64,000 nt of DNA, from contig NZ_AZEF01000032.1 in assembly GCF_001434915.1 (NCBI RefSeq), positions 24,691 to 88,690 on the forward strand, read 5' to 3'. Numbering within the stretch: position 1 is the stretch's first letter; each line of letters starts with the position of its first letter. The notes under the pieces were generated by a model that was given only the letters and a program-made list of their open reading frames with translations, was not told where the DNA came from and did not search any database. A program made the position numbers and the translations under genes. The stretch is from Liquorilactobacillus capillatus DSM 19910 (lineage in GTDB: Bacteria > Bacillota > Bacilli > Lactobacillales > Lactobacillaceae). Positions 8,818-18,243 of this stretch are shown one piece after another.

Positions 8818-8848
8818 TAGTTCAAAAATACTTTAAACTAAAGGAGTG

Positions 8849-8869
8849 TGTGAAACATATTGTTTCACA
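8849..8869. promoter_or_regulatory. Perfect inverted repeat TGTGAAACA-TAT-TGTTTCACA
   Basis: The 9-base arms contain GTGAAACA and TGTTTCAC, the two halves of the ParB site parS (TGTTTCACGTGAAACA), but in everted order with a 3-base spacer. It lies 43 bases upstream of rsmG, the first gene of the rsmG-noc-parA-parB cluster. It may be an operator for a ParB-like protein or for something unrelated. Confidence 0.5.
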
Positions 8870-8911
8870 AAGAAGACGATAGTTTAATTTAAGAGATGAA
8901 AGAGGAATATT

Positions 8912-9661
8912 ATGACTCCAGAGCGTTTCAGACAAGAGCTTGCCCAACATGATGTTATGTTAACGGACCAGCAGATGCGGCAGTATGCAATCTATTATGA
9001 ATTTTTAGTAGCAACTAATGAGCATGTTAATTTGACGGCAATAACTGCGCAAGAAGAAGTGTATCTGAAACATTTTTATGATTCATTGTTGCCTGCACTG
9101 GTGGTCAAAGAGCTGCAAAGCGCGGAATTGAGCTTATGTGATGTGGGCGCAGGCGCGGGGTTCCCTTCAATTCCACTGAAGATCGCTTTTCCCCAACTGC
9201 AAGTTACGATTGTTGACTCACTCAATAAACGGATCAAGTTTTTGGATGAATTAGCTGCTAAGCTGCAACTGAATGGGGTAGTATTCCACCATGCACGAGC
9301 GGAAGAATTTGCTGGTAAAAAGAGTTCTTTTCGTGAAAGCTTTGATATCGTGACTGCCCGTGCAGTTGCACGGCTGACCGTGCTATCTGAACTATGTCTG
9401 CCATTAGTCAAAGTTGGCGGTAAGTTTGTCGCTTTAAAGGCTCAGAAGGCACAGTCAGAGTTGGCAGAAGCACAGTACGCACTTAAAAAGCTAGGCGGAA
9501 AAGTGCTCACGGATATGCAGCTGCAGTTGCCGGAGACAGATGATGAGCGGCATATTGTTACATTTGCTAAAGTCGCTGCAACACCTAAGAAATATCCACG
9601 CAAGCCAGGAACTCCTGCCAAATCACCTCTTTTAAAGACTGAGACTAGGGGGCAAAATTAA
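8912..9661 (+). CDS. rsmG: 16S rRNA (guanine-527 N7)-methyltransferase RsmG
   Basis: This 249-residue SAM-dependent methyltransferase modifies G527 of 16S rRNA (also called GidB). The diagnostic stretch [22 protein letters not shown] is followed by the SAM-binding motif [17 protein letters not shown] (about 70-86), [12 protein letters not shown], and [19 protein letters not shown]. The C-terminal tail is Lys/Pro-rich and variable. Its stop overlaps the noc start by one base (TAATG), so the two are translationally coupled. Confidence 0.96.
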   Translation: MTPERFRQELAQHDVMLTDQQMRQYAIYYEFLVATNEHVNLTAITAQEEVYLKHFYDSLLPALVVKELQSAELSLCDVGAGAGFPSIPLKIAFPQLQVTIVDSLNKRIKFLDELAAKLQLNGVVFHHARAEEFAGKKSSFRESFDIVTARAVARLTVLSELCLPLVKVGGKFVALKAQKAQSELAEAQYALKKLGGKVLTDMQLQLPETDDERHIVTFAKVAATPKKYPRKPGTPAKSPLLKTETRGQN

Positions 9662-10512
9662 TGGCATTTTCGTTTTGGAACAAAAAGAAAAAAGAAACTA
9701 CGGAGACGCGGCAACAAATCACAGAACTTCCACTCGAACAGATCGTCCCTAACCGTTTCCAACCACGTAAAGTTTTTGCTGACGACAAGTTAAGCGAATT
9801 GGCTGAAACGATCAAGGAGCATGGCTTATTACAGCCGATCGTTGTGCGTCAGTATGAACCAGAACATTATGAGATCATTGCTGGTGAACGTCGTTTCCGC
9901 GCTGTGACCCAATTGGGCTGGGCAAAGGTTCCGGCGTTGATCAAAGAAATGTCGGATACTGAGGCAGCGTCAATGGCAGTGATTGAAAATTTGCAGCGTG
10001 AAGGCTTGACGGCGATCGAAGAAGCCAAGGCTTACAAGGAACTGATGGAGTTAAACAAGCTGATTCAAAGCGAGTTAGCGCAGGCGATCGGTAAGAGCCA
10101 GTCTTTTGTGGCTAATAAGTTGCGATTACTTAAACTGACAGATTTTGGTCAACAGGCTATTCTAGAACGAAAAATTACTGAACGGCATGGACGGGCTGTG
10201 CTTAGCTTAACAGCTAAACAGCAAGAAGAGGTTTTACAACAGGTTATCGCTAAAAAGATGACGGTTAAGGAAACCGAGAAACTTGTTCAGCAGATGACTC
10301 AAAAAGTTAAAAAAAGCCCCGCAAAAAAAAGATCTAAAGGTTCGACAAGTGATGTTCGCGTAGCAGTTAATACAATAAAAAAGGCACTTAAAATGATTAA
10401 TGATAACGGAATGAAGATCAAGATACATGAAGAAGATCAGCCAGATTTTCATCAAATTATTATTGATATCCCGCTTGAGAAAAAGGGCAAGGAAGATCCA
10501 AAGAAAAATTAG
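9661..10512 (+). CDS. noc: Nucleoid occlusion protein Noc (ParB-like)
   Basis: This 283-residue ParB/Spo0J paralogue has the N-terminal CTPase box (IIAGERRFRAVTQLGW, about 79-94), the central HTH (IGKSQSFVANKLRLLKL, about 140-156) and a C-terminal dimerisation region. It differs from the second ParB-like gene (11284) in the N-terminal membrane-binding amphipathic helix, [12 protein letters not shown], which is the hallmark of Noc. Noc spreads from its own sites and blocks FtsZ assembly over the nucleoid. It stands in the standard rsmG-noc-parA-parB order. Confidence 0.93.
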   Translation: MAFSFWNKKKKETTETRQQITELPLEQIVPNRFQPRKVFADDKLSELAETIKEHGLLQPIVVRQYEPEHYEIIAGERRFRAVTQLGWAKVPALIKEMSDTEAASMAVIENLQREGLTAIEEAKAYKELMELNKLIQSELAQAIGKSQSFVANKLRLLKLTDFGQQAILERKITERHGRAVLSLTAKQQEEVLQQVIAKKMTVKETEKLVQQMTQKVKKSPAKKRSKGSTSDVRVAVNTIKKALKMINDNGMKIKIHEEDQPDFHQIIIDIPLEKKGKEDPKKN

Positions 10513-10526
10513 GGGGCGAAAGATTC

Positions 10527-11291
10527 ATGGGAATTGTGATTGCATTGGCAAATCAAAAGGGCGGTGTCGGTAAGACGACCACCAGTGTTAATCTAGGAGC
10601 ATGCCTCGCGGAGTTAGGTAAGAAAGTTTTGTTGATCGATTCTGATGCACAGGGGAATGCTACCAGTGGTGTCGGTATTCATAAGGCCAAAATTGAAAAA
10701 GATATTTATGATGTATTGGTCAACGAATATCCAATTGCTGAGACCATCATCCCTAGCAGCCGGCCGGGGCTTGATATCGTCCCGGCAACGATTCAACTTT
10801 CTGGGGCTGAGATTGAATTGACATCTCAGATGGCACGAGAATCGCGATTGTTGGATGCAATCAAGCAGATCAAGAACAATTACGATTATATTTTAATTGA
10901 CTGCCCACCGTCTCTGGGGCTCTTAACAATCAATGCTTTTAGTGCAAGCGACTCGATCTTGATCCCAGTTCAGAGTGAGTACTACGCTTTGGAAGGATTA
11001 AGTCAACTAATGAATACCATTCGACTGGTCCAGAAGCATTTTAATCCATCTTTAAAAATCGAAGGCGTCTTGATGACAATGTTGGATGCACGAACAAATC
11101 TTGGGACACAGGTGGTTGCTGAGGTCCAGAATTACTTTAAAAATAAGGTTTATAAAACAGTCATTCCACGTAATATTCGGCTCTCAGAAGCGCCTAGCCA
11201 TGGAAAAGCAATTATTGATTATGATCCTAATTCACGTGGTGCAAAAGAATATATGTCTCTCGCCAAGGAGGTGCTGGCCGCACATGACTAA
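10527..11291 (+). CDS. parA: Chromosome-partitioning ATPase ParA/Soj
   Basis: This 254-residue protein carries the deviant Walker A box NQKGGVGKTTTSVNLGACL (about 9-27), Walker A' LLIDSDAQGNAT and Walker B ILIDCPPSLGLL. It works with ParB to segregate origins. Its length and its lack of an N-terminal HTH fit chromosomal Soj rather than large plasmid ParA. The last 8 bases overlap parB. Confidence 0.96.
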   Translation: MGIVIALANQKGGVGKTTTSVNLGACLAELGKKVLLIDSDAQGNATSGVGIHKAKIEKDIYDVLVNEYPIAETIIPSSRPGLDIVPATIQLSGAEIELTSQMARESRLLDAIKQIKNNYDYILIDCPPSLGLLTINAFSASDSILIPVQSEYYALEGLSQLMNTIRLVQKHFNPSLKIEGVLMTMLDARTNLGTQVVAEVQNYFKNKVYKTVIPRNIRLSEAPSHGKAIIDYDPNSRGAKEYMSLAKEVLAAHD

Positions 11292-12165
11292 CAAGAATAA
11301 TAAGGGCTTGGGCCGTGGAATCGAAGCTTTATTTCAAGAGTTCGACGATTCCAGCGATAATGAAGAAGTTGTGACTGAATTAAAATTAGCCGAGATCAGG
11401 CCTAACCCATATCAGCCACGTAAGACTTTTGATGAAAAATCGTTGGCAGAGCTAACAGTTTCCATAAAAAAGACTGGTGTTTTTCAGCCTATTATCGTAC
11501 GCAAGTCAACGATCAAAGGGTATGAAATTATTGCTGGTGAACGCCGCTTTAGGGCCTCGAAACTTGCGGGCAAGGAGACGATCCCAGCAATTGTGCGCCA
11601 AATAGATGAAGCCAGCATGATGGAGATCGCTGTTTTGGAAAACTTGCAACGTGAAGATTTAACTCCGCTTGAAGAAGCAGAGGCCTATAATACACTGATG
11701 GAAAAGCTTAATTTGACCCAAAATCAAGTCTCAGAACGTTTGGGTAAGAGCAGACCGTATATTGCTAACTACCTCAGACTGTTAGGGCTACCGCTAGAAG
11801 TCAAACAAATGCTGCAGGCAGAAAAACTTTCCATGGGACAAGCACGGACTTTGCTAGCGTTAAAGGATAAAAAACAATTAGTAATGTTAGCCGAGAAAAC
11901 GCTGCGTGATAATTTAACGGTTCGCCAATTGGAACAACTGATTGCTAAAATGAATGGTAAGGACTCTAAGAAAGGCAAAAAAACTGCCAAAGATCCATAT
12001 GAACCTTATTATAAGCAGAGTGAGACAGCACTACAGGAAAAATTTGGAACCAAAGTTGCGATCAAGAGCAGATCTAAAGCGGGCAAGGGTAAAATTGAAA
12101 TTGATTATTTATCAACTAAAGATTTCAATCGTATTCTAGACCTTTTAGGGATTAGCCTAGATTGA
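11284..12165 (+). CDS. parB: Chromosome-partitioning protein ParB/Spo0J
   Basis: The protein has 293 residues. The N-terminal tag NKGLGRGIEALF is followed by the CTP-binding box EIIAGERRFRASKLAG (about 80-95), the HTH (VSERLGKSRPYIANYLRLLGLP) and a C-terminal dimerisation domain (EIDYLSTKDFNRILDLLG). The frame is open upstream to 11086 inside parA. The ATG at 11284 overlaps the parA stop by 8 bases and gives the canonical N-terminus. ParB loads at parS sites; a 14/16 match to the consensus lies at 31449. Confidence 0.95.
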   Translation: MTNKNNKGLGRGIEALFQEFDDSSDNEEVVTELKLAEIRPNPYQPRKTFDEKSLAELTVSIKKTGVFQPIIVRKSTIKGYEIIAGERRFRASKLAGKETIPAIVRQIDEASMMEIAVLENLQREDLTPLEEAEAYNTLMEKLNLTQNQVSERLGKSRPYIANYLRLLGLPLEVKQMLQAEKLSMGQARTLLALKDKKQLVMLAEKTLRDNLTVRQLEQLIAKMNGKDSKKGKKTAKDPYEPYYKQSETALQEKFGTKVAIKSRSKAGKGKIEIDYLSTKDFNRILDLLGISLD

Positions 12166-12200
12166 TTAAGGAACGCAGACTAGTGACTGGAGGAATTTAG

Positions 12201-12410
12201 ATGCCAACGACAGACTATGCACTGCACGATATTGTTGAGATGAAGAAACAGCATCCTTGCGGGGTAAACCGCTGGGAGATTATCAGAATGGGAATGGATA
12301 TCAAGATCAAGTGTACCGGCTGTAACCATCTGATTATGATGCCACGGCGGGAGTTTAACCGTAAATTCAAGAAAGTCCTCGAACAAGCTAAAAAAGAAGA
12401 TCAAGATTAG
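12201..12410 (+). CDS. DUF951 domain protein
   Basis: This 69-residue protein belongs to the DUF951 family (B. subtilis YyaB-neighbour type). The core MKKQHPCGVNRWEIIRMG is followed by IKCTGCNHLIMMPRREFNRKFKKVL, with Cys residues in a possible small zinc or RNA-binding fold. A GGAGG ribosome binding site precedes it. The family is fixed between parB and ychF in many Lactobacillales and Bacilli. No function is established. Confidence 0.93.
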   Translation: MPTTDYALHDIVEMKKQHPCGVNRWEIIRMGMDIKIKCTGCNHLIMMPRREFNRKFKKVLEQAKKEDQD

Positions 12411-12429
12411 GAAAGAGTGAAGAATAACT

Positions 12430-13530
12430 ATGTCATTAACCGCAGGAATCGTTGGTTTACCCAATGTAGGTAAATCAACCTTATTTAACGCAATTACAAA
12501 AGCAGGGGCAGAGATGGCGAACTACCCCTTTGCAACGATTGATCCTAACGTCGGGATGGTCGAAGTGCCAGATAAACGTCTGATACGGATCGATGAACTG
12601 ATCCCCGCTAAAAAACTTATTCATACAACCTTTGAATTCACAGATATTGCAGGGATCGTTAAGGGTGCCAGCAAGGGTGAAGGTTTAGGCAATAAGTTCC
12701 TTGAGAATATTCGTCAGGTAGATGCGATCGTCCATGTTGTCCGAGCTTTTGATGATGATAACATTACGCATGTCAGCAACAAAATTGATCCTTTAGATGA
12801 TATTGATACGATTAATCTCGAATTAACACTTGCAGACCTGGATAGTGTCAATAAGCGCTATGCTCGTGTTGAGAAAGTTGCCCGGACTAAAGACAAGGAA
12901 GCCGTAGCAGAGTTTGAAGTTTTAAAACGGATCAAACCGGTCCTTGAAGCTGGCAAACCTGTTCGCTCCCTGGACTTTGACGAAGAAGAACAAAAAGTAG
13001 TTAAGGGATTGTTCTTATTGACTTCTAAACCAGTTTTGTATGTCGCTAACATTGCTGAGGATGACATGGCTGATCCGGATGCTAATCAATATGTCCAGCA
13101 AATCAACCAGTTTGCTGAAGCTGAGGGTTCAGAAACAATCGCAGTTAGCGCTAAGACGGAAGAAGAAATTGCTGAACTTGACGATGCAGATAAACAGGAC
13201 TTTCTTGAAGCTGAAGGCGTTGAAGAATCAGGGCTGGATCGTTTAGTCAAAGCTTCATATAAGTTACTGGGACTTGCGACCTTCTTTACTGCTGGTGGCA
13301 AAGAAACGCGCGCCTGGACATTTAAACGCGGAATGAAAGCTCCACAAGTTGCTGGTATTATCCATTCGGACTTTGAACGCGGCTTTATTCGAGCTGAAAC
13401 GATGTCCTTCGAAGATTTGGATAAATATGGTAGCTTGGCCGCTGTTCGTGAAGCTGGGCGTCTTCGTTCAGAAGGTAAGGAATACCTTGTTCAAGATGGG
13501 GATATTATCGAATTCAGATTCAACGTTTAA
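12430..13530 (+). CDS. ychF: Redox-regulated ATPase YchF (OLA1 family)
   Basis: This 366-residue Obg-like ATPase has a P-loop GLPNVGKSTLFNAIT (about 8-22), switch and G3 DIAGIVKGASKGEGLGN, and the altered G4 YVANIAEDD in place of NKxD. That change makes the family prefer ATP over GTP. The C-terminal TGS domain ends EYLVQDGDIIEFRFNV. It is a ribosome-associated translation factor or stress modulator. Length and order are normal. Confidence 0.97.
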   Translation: MSLTAGIVGLPNVGKSTLFNAITKAGAEMANYPFATIDPNVGMVEVPDKRLIRIDELIPAKKLIHTTFEFTDIAGIVKGASKGEGLGNKFLENIRQVDAIVHVVRAFDDDNITHVSNKIDPLDDIDTINLELTLADLDSVNKRYARVEKVARTKDKEAVAEFEVLKRIKPVLEAGKPVRSLDFDEEEQKVVKGLFLLTSKPVLYVANIAEDDMADPDANQYVQQINQFAEAEGSETIAVSAKTEEEIAELDDADKQDFLEAEGVEESGLDRLVKASYKLLGLATFFTAGGKETRAWTFKRGMKAPQVAGIIHSDFERGFIRAETMSFEDLDKYGSLAAVREAGRLRSEGKEYLVQDGDIIEFRFNV

Positions 13531-13564
13531 TGTGTGAAGCAAGAGATAAAGGTGGAGATTACTT

Positions 13565-14299
13565 GTGACAGAAGAAAATAAACAAAATAATAAGCAGCGT
13601 AATCAAAAGGTAGCCGCAAAGCAGGCTGAACAACGACAGGCCAAAAAAGATGAGGTTATTCCTGCAAGTACACTCGAAGGACTGACAAAGCGGAATGAAG
13701 ATTACATGTTCCGCTTGAGTCGAATGCTTGAGGAAAGAGGGGTTCCTGCTGAAAAGAGGAAGCAAGCGGTTGACGAAATGATAGCCGAGCTGCGTAAAAA
13801 ACAACGGCAAGGTATTACCGCTAATAAGCTTTACGGAACGGTCAGTGAGCGTGTTGACGCAATTATTGCTGGACCAAAGAAAAAGCCTAAGGAACCTTCC
13901 TATTGGAGTGTTGCTCTGGATAATGGTTTGATCATGTTCATGATGTTCTGTATCATGTATGCAGCTTTAGGTGCTTTTTCGAAGAAACAAGCACAGGTCA
14001 ATGGCGGGATCTTAACACTTATCGTAACTTCTGTAATTGCTGGTTTGGGAATGGCATATTTCTACAAAGTCGCCGGTTATCGCCGTAATCGCAAGAATCG
14101 TATCCCATTGTGGCGGACACTACTACTTTCAGGAGCGCTGGTGGTTATCTGGATCACAGCTTATACTTTAGTGATGGCAGTTCCAGGAGTACTGAACCGA
14201 ACCTTTGAACCGATCGTTTATGCGATCCTAGCTGTGATTGCATTTGGAGTGCGCTATATCTTAAAGAAAAAATATGGACTTATCGGCTCGATTTTTTAA
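13565..14299 (+). CDS. DUF1129 membrane protein
   Basis: The protein has 244 residues. A hydrophilic, strongly charged N-terminal half (1-110) contains the DUF1129 helix pair (LEGLTKRNEDYMFRLSR and VDEMIAELRKKQRQG). It is followed by four membrane segments (about 117-137, 145-165, 182-204 and 213-231). The start codon is GTG with a GGTGGAG site. It follows ychF directly, as in other lactobacilli. No function is established. Confidence 0.88.
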   Translation: MTEENKQNNKQRNQKVAAKQAEQRQAKKDEVIPASTLEGLTKRNEDYMFRLSRMLEERGVPAEKRKQAVDEMIAELRKKQRQGITANKLYGTVSERVDAIIAGPKKKPKEPSYWSVALDNGLIMFMMFCIMYAALGAFSKKQAQVNGGILTLIVTSVIAGLGMAYFYKVAGYRRNRKNRIPLWRTLLLSGALVVIWITAYTLVMAVPGVLNRTFEPIVYAILAVIAFGVRYILKKKYGLIGSIF

Positions 14300-14414
14300 A
14301 TTAAGGTTTAACTTATAAAATTCTTTTTTAAAAGAAATATCACCTAAACTAATTAGGGTTGACATTTCTATTTATTAGGTTAGAATAAGTATCTATAATT
14401 AAGATTTAATAAAC

Positions 14415-14656
14415 AAATTGATCAGGAAAGTAGTTTTTTCATTTATCAAAGAGAGGCTGTGGTTGGTGTAAGCAGCTGTTAGATGGAATTATGAAAATGA
14501 CCTGTGATTGGTTGCTGCGAGAACTTGTTTAAGCAGCAGACGGCGTGCCCTCCGTTATTTTGGGACACTATTATTAAGATAGTAGTTTAGCTATGCATTC
14601 CTGCATAATTAGAATGGTACCGTGGGACCTCTCACTTCTAAAAAGAAGTGGGGGGA
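14415..14656 (+). promoter_or_regulatory. T-box leader, probable methionine specificity
   Basis: The GA motif AAAGAGAG is followed by the distal loop GGTTGGTGT. The specifier region GAAA-ATG-ACC places ATG (Met) at 14497-14499. ATCAGG (14421-14426) can pair with CCTGTGAT just after it to close stem I. A GACGG/CCGTTA hairpin follows, then the T-box AGAATGGTACCGTGG (14609-14623). Its TGGT can pair with a tRNA ending ACCA, consistent with tRNA-Met. The competing terminator is CTCACTTCT/AGAAGTGGGG plus a run of T (14628-14655). It controls the Cys/Met lyase and ABC importer downstream. Confidence 0.9.
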
Positions 14657-14738
14657 TTTTTTTATTTTTAATTAGTCGAAACACAAAGTAAATATATAAA
14701 AAGTCAACGCTAGCGAATGGCTTAGGAGGAAATTTAAT

Positions 14739-15887
14739 ATGACGAATTTCGACACAAATTTGGTTCACGGAGTCTGTTGTAGTGACAATAATACAGGAGC
14801 AGTCAATGTCCCAATCTATAATTCATCAACATATGTCTATCAAAATGCTGATGCAAAGGTCAAGTGGGATTATGCCCGCTCGGGAAATCCCACACGTGCA
14901 TTTCTGGAAGAACAGATTGCACTGTTGGAGGGAGGAACGCGTGGATTTGCATTTTCTTCTGGGCTGGCAGCGATTCACGCTGCCTTTGCGATCTTTGAGC
15001 CTGGCGACCACATTATTATTGGTGATAAGATATACGGGGGAACTTTTAGGCTTGTCAACCAGTACTTCAAGAAGTGGCAGCTCGAATTCACAACGGTTGA
15101 TACACAGGACGTGGCAGCAGTTGAAGCAGCTATTAAGCCTAACACCAAAGCAATTTACTTTGAGACGTTCACTAACCCCCTTTTGCGAGTTACCAGTGTT
15201 AAAGCAATCGCAGAAATTGCAAAACAGCATCATTTATTGACGATTGTTGACAACACTTTCCTAACGCCATACTTGCAGCAACCGTTAAAGTTGGGAGCTG
15301 ATATTGTTATTCACTCGGCAACTAAGTACTTAGGAGGACATTCTGATGTGATCGCAGGTTTGGTGGTTGTTAAGGGGGACGAGCTAGGTGAAAAAATCTA
15401 TTTTTCGCAAAATGCTCTTGGTGGAGTTTTATCGCCTGAGGATTCAAACCTGATTCGACGCGGAATACAGACATTGGGGGTGAGGATGGATCGGCACTTA
15501 GCCAATGCAGCTAAAATTGTTGCTTTTTTAATTAAAAGAGCAGAAATAGTCAAAGCATACTATCCGGGGATAGAAGGATCTGTAGATCATGAGATCGCTC
15601 AAAAAGAGTGCCGCGGGTTTGGTGGAATCGTGAGTTTTGATTTGGCTGCAGCCATTGATTCAAAAGCGTTTGTTGAACGGTTGAGTTTATTTAAGCTAGC
15701 TGTCAGTTTGGGGGCAGTTGAAAGTCTGGTAGAATTGCCATATAAGATGTCCCATGCTGAACTGTCAGTTGCGGATCTGCAAGATTGCGGTATAAGTACA
15801 CAGTTGATTCGTTTATCTGTTGGGATTGAAGATGCACAGGATCTAATTGACGATCTTACACAGGTATTGGACTCATTTAAAAAATAA
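14739..15887 (+). CDS. PLP-dependent Cys/Met metabolism enzyme (cystathionine lyase/synthase family)
   Basis: This 382-residue fold-type I PLP enzyme has YARSGNPTRAFLEEQIALLEGG (about 46-67), the phosphate-binding SSGLAAIHAA, the PLP Asp in VDNTFLTPYLQQPL, and the Schiff-base Lys in HSATKYLGGHSDVIAG (about 200). Family members include cystathionine beta- and gamma-lyase and cystathionine gamma-synthase. Sequence alone does not separate them reliably. Its place behind a Met T-box and ahead of a cystine-type importer favours conversion of cystathionine or cysteine toward methionine. The start has an AGGAGG site. Confidence 0.88.
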   Translation: MTNFDTNLVHGVCCSDNNTGAVNVPIYNSSTYVYQNADAKVKWDYARSGNPTRAFLEEQIALLEGGTRGFAFSSGLAAIHAAFAIFEPGDHIIIGDKIYGGTFRLVNQYFKKWQLEFTTVDTQDVAAVEAAIKPNTKAIYFETFTNPLLRVTSVKAIAEIAKQHHLLTIVDNTFLTPYLQQPLKLGADIVIHSATKYLGGHSDVIAGLVVVKGDELGEKIYFSQNALGGVLSPEDSNLIRRGIQTLGVRMDRHLANAAKIVAFLIKRAEIVKAYYPGIEGSVDHEIAQKECRGFGGIVSFDLAAAIDSKAFVERLSLFKLAVSLGAVESLVELPYKMSHAELSVADLQDCGISTQLIRLSVGIEDAQDLIDDLTQVLDSFKK

Positions 15888-15920
15888 GAGTGTTATTGAA
15901 AGGTGTGTCAGTTTAAGATT

Positions 15921-16619
15921 ATGTGGGATATTATTGTCAATGCAACACCGCAATTGATCGTTGCGGGTTTAAAGTACACGATCCCGATTTCGATCGTTTC
16001 GTTTTTGCTAGGATTAATACTTGCTCTGATAACGGCTCTGGTCAGGTTATCGACTAAGAAAGGACCATTCAGGATATTTAAAGCAATTTTTAGATTTTAT
16101 GTGTGGCTTTTCCGAAGCACGCCATTATTAGTACAGTTGTTTATTGTTTATTTTGGATTACCGTACCTGAAGATAGCTGGCATTGCGCCAGACGGAATAA
16201 AGCTAACACCGCTTGTAGCGGGTATCATTACTTTCTCGCTGAATACTGGTGCTTACTGCTCAGAAACGATCAGAGCTTCGATTCTTTCGATTCCCAAGGG
16301 ACAATGGGAAGCGGCATATTCTATGGGAATGACTAGATCAAAAGCACTTTCGCGGATCATTTTACCCCAAGCAGTGCGGGTTTCACTGCCGCCGTTGGCT
16401 AATAGTTTCATCGGTTTGGTCAAGGATACCTCACTGGCAGCTTCAATTACAATCGTAGAAATGTTTGAAGTCAGCCAACAGATTGCAGCTGAGAATTATC
16501 AGCCATTGATTATGTACTGTTTAGTAGCTGCTTTGTACGCGGTTGCTTGTTCATTGCTGTCATGGCTTCAAGGATATCTTGAAAAGATAACTTCACGTTA
16601 TATCACAAACGTTGATTAA
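15921..16619 (+). CDS. Polar amino acid ABC transporter permease (cystine type)
   Basis: This HisM-type permease of about 232 residues has five membrane segments and the EAA loop, EAAYSMGMTRSKALSRIILPQAVRVSLP (about 130-157). The frame opens with GTG at 15903. The ATG at 15921 begins the usual MWDIIVNATPQLIVAGLKYTIPISI, but the spacing from GAAAGG is long, so the start is not certain. It forms an operon with the ATPase and binding protein that follow. The family includes TcyB/YecS cystine permeases. Confidence 0.88.
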   Translation: MWDIIVNATPQLIVAGLKYTIPISIVSFLLGLILALITALVRLSTKKGPFRIFKAIFRFYVWLFRSTPLLVQLFIVYFGLPYLKIAGIAPDGIKLTPLVAGIITFSLNTGAYCSETIRASILSIPKGQWEAAYSMGMTRSKALSRIILPQAVRVSLPPLANSFIGLVKDTSLAASITIVEMFEVSQQIAAENYQPLIMYCLVAALYAVACSLLSWLQGYLEKITSRYITNVD

Positions 16620-16643
16620 GATCAGAAGGAGACAAAGACAGCT

Positions 16644-17387
16644 ATGCTTAAATTAGAAAAACTTAACAAGCGTTTTGGTGAGCATCATGCATTAGTTGAT
16701 ATCACAACGACTTTTCCTGAACATCAAACGACTGTGATTTTAGGACCATCTGGTTCAGGAAAGTCAACCTTACTGCGATCACTTAATCTTTTGGAACGAC
16801 CAGAATCTGGCAAGTACTTCTTTGATGACGATGTTTTTGATTTTGCCAAAGGAATTTCAGTCAAAGATACACTTAATATTCGGAAGCAAACTGAGATGGT
16901 GTTTCAAGGTTATAATCTTTTTCCACACCTAACAGTGCTGAAAAATATTATGGAAGGACCAGTTCAAGTACTGCATCGCCCCAAAGCTGAGGTTGAGAGG
17001 GAAGCACACACCCTTCTGGCAAAAGTTGGTCTAGCTGATAAAGCGGATGTTTATCCTAATCAGCTATCAGGTGGTCAGGCACAGCGTGTAGCAATTGCCC
17101 GCTCGCTGGCAATGCAGCCAAAATATATTTTATTGGACGAACCCACCAGCGCACTCGATCCAGAGTTGGAGTTAGAAGTACTTAAGGTTTTGAAACAAAT
17201 TTCAACAGAAAAACGTTCAATGATTATTGTAACGCACAATATGGCATTTGCTCGTGAGGTTGCCGATAAGATTATCTTTATTGAAGACGGACATATCTTA
17301 TTTGATGGACCGAATGAAAGATTCTTTAAAACTGATAACAAAAGAATTGCAGATTTTATCTCAGCGATGACATTTGCAAACATTTAA
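16644..17387 (+). CDS. Polar amino acid ABC transporter ATPase
   Basis: This 247-residue ATPase has Walker A GPSGSGKSTLLRSLNLLERPESG (about 35-57), a Q-loop MVFQGYNLFPHLTVLKNI, the signature LSGGQAQRVAIARSLA and Walker B YILLDEPTSALDPE. It is a GlnQ/TcyC-type protein. The operon partner and T-box point to cystine or methionine uptake. Confidence 0.92.
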   Translation: MLKLEKLNKRFGEHHALVDITTTFPEHQTTVILGPSGSGKSTLLRSLNLLERPESGKYFFDDDVFDFAKGISVKDTLNIRKQTEMVFQGYNLFPHLTVLKNIMEGPVQVLHRPKAEVEREAHTLLAKVGLADKADVYPNQLSGGQAQRVAIARSLAMQPKYILLDEPTSALDPELELEVLKVLKQISTEKRSMIIVTHNMAFAREVADKIIFIEDGHILFDGPNERFFKTDNKRIADFISAMTFANI

Positions 17388-17405
17388 AAATGGAGGAAAA
17401 TAACA

Positions 17406-18215
17406 ATGAATAAATTATTTAAAAAGGTGTTTTTAGTTGCTAATGTTGTAGCCGCTGGAGTTGTTCTCGCAGCATGTTCCTCATCGAAAGAAAAAACAAA
17501 CTCAGCAGACAGTTATAAATCAGAACTTAATCAAAAGGGAACACTGACAATTGGGCTTGAAGGAACTTATTCGCCTTACTCTTACCGTAAAGACGGTAAA
17601 TTAACAGGTTTTGAAGTTGATTTGGGAAATAAACTTGCAAAGGAAATGGGACTAAAGGCTAAATTTGTTCCTACAAAATGGGATGGTTTAGTAGCTGGTT
17701 TAGGGAGCAACAAATATGATGTTGTATTAAACAATATAACTGCCACACCGGCGCGTGCTAAGAGCTATATTTTTTCCAAGCCATATATCTATTCGCGCTA
17801 TGCGCTGATTACGCGGCAAGACAGTGATGGTATCAAAACACTCAAGGATATTAAGGGCAAGAAGCTGGCTGAGGGAACTGGAACCAATAATGAACTGGTT
17901 GCAAAACAAAACGGTGCTACAATTGTTCCGTCAGGTGATTTTGCAACGAGTCTGTCTTTGATTAGACAAAAGCGGGTTGATGCTACAATTAATGCACGTG
18001 AAGCGTGGTATTCATATAAAAAGAGCAACTCAACTGATGGATTAGTGTACCATGATCTTTCTTCCGAGAAGGAACCAGCTAAGATTGTTGGTTTGTTTAA
18101 TAAGAAGTCTACCAAATTACGCTCTGAAACAAACAAAGCTTTAAAGGATTTACGAGCAGATGGAACACTGAAAAAATTGTCTCAAAAATATTTTGGTGCT
18201 GATATTACTGAGTAA
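17406..18215 (+). CDS. Amino acid ABC transporter substrate-binding lipoprotein (cystine type)
   Basis: This 269-residue SBP_bac_3 protein has a lipoprotein signal with lipobox VLAACS (Cys at about 24). The mature domain begins GTLTIGLEGTYSPYSYRKDGKLTGFEVDLG. Further family features are NNITATPARAKSYIFSKPY and the hinge GTGTNNELVAKQN. Closest in character are TcyA/FliY cystine-binding proteins. It is the last gene of the T-box operon and is followed by a terminator. Confidence 0.9.
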   Translation: MNKLFKKVFLVANVVAAGVVLAACSSSKEKTNSADSYKSELNQKGTLTIGLEGTYSPYSYRKDGKLTGFEVDLGNKLAKEMGLKAKFVPTKWDGLVAGLGSNKYDVVLNNITATPARAKSYIFSKPYIYSRYALITRQDSDGIKTLKDIKGKKLAEGTGTNNELVAKQNGATIVPSGDFATSLSLIRQKRVDATINAREAWYSYKKSNSTDGLVYHDLSSEKEPAKIVGLFNKKSTKLRSETNKALKDLRADGTLKKLSQKYFGADITE

Positions 18216-18243
18216 TAATTAAAAAATTAAGTAAAAAATTTGT

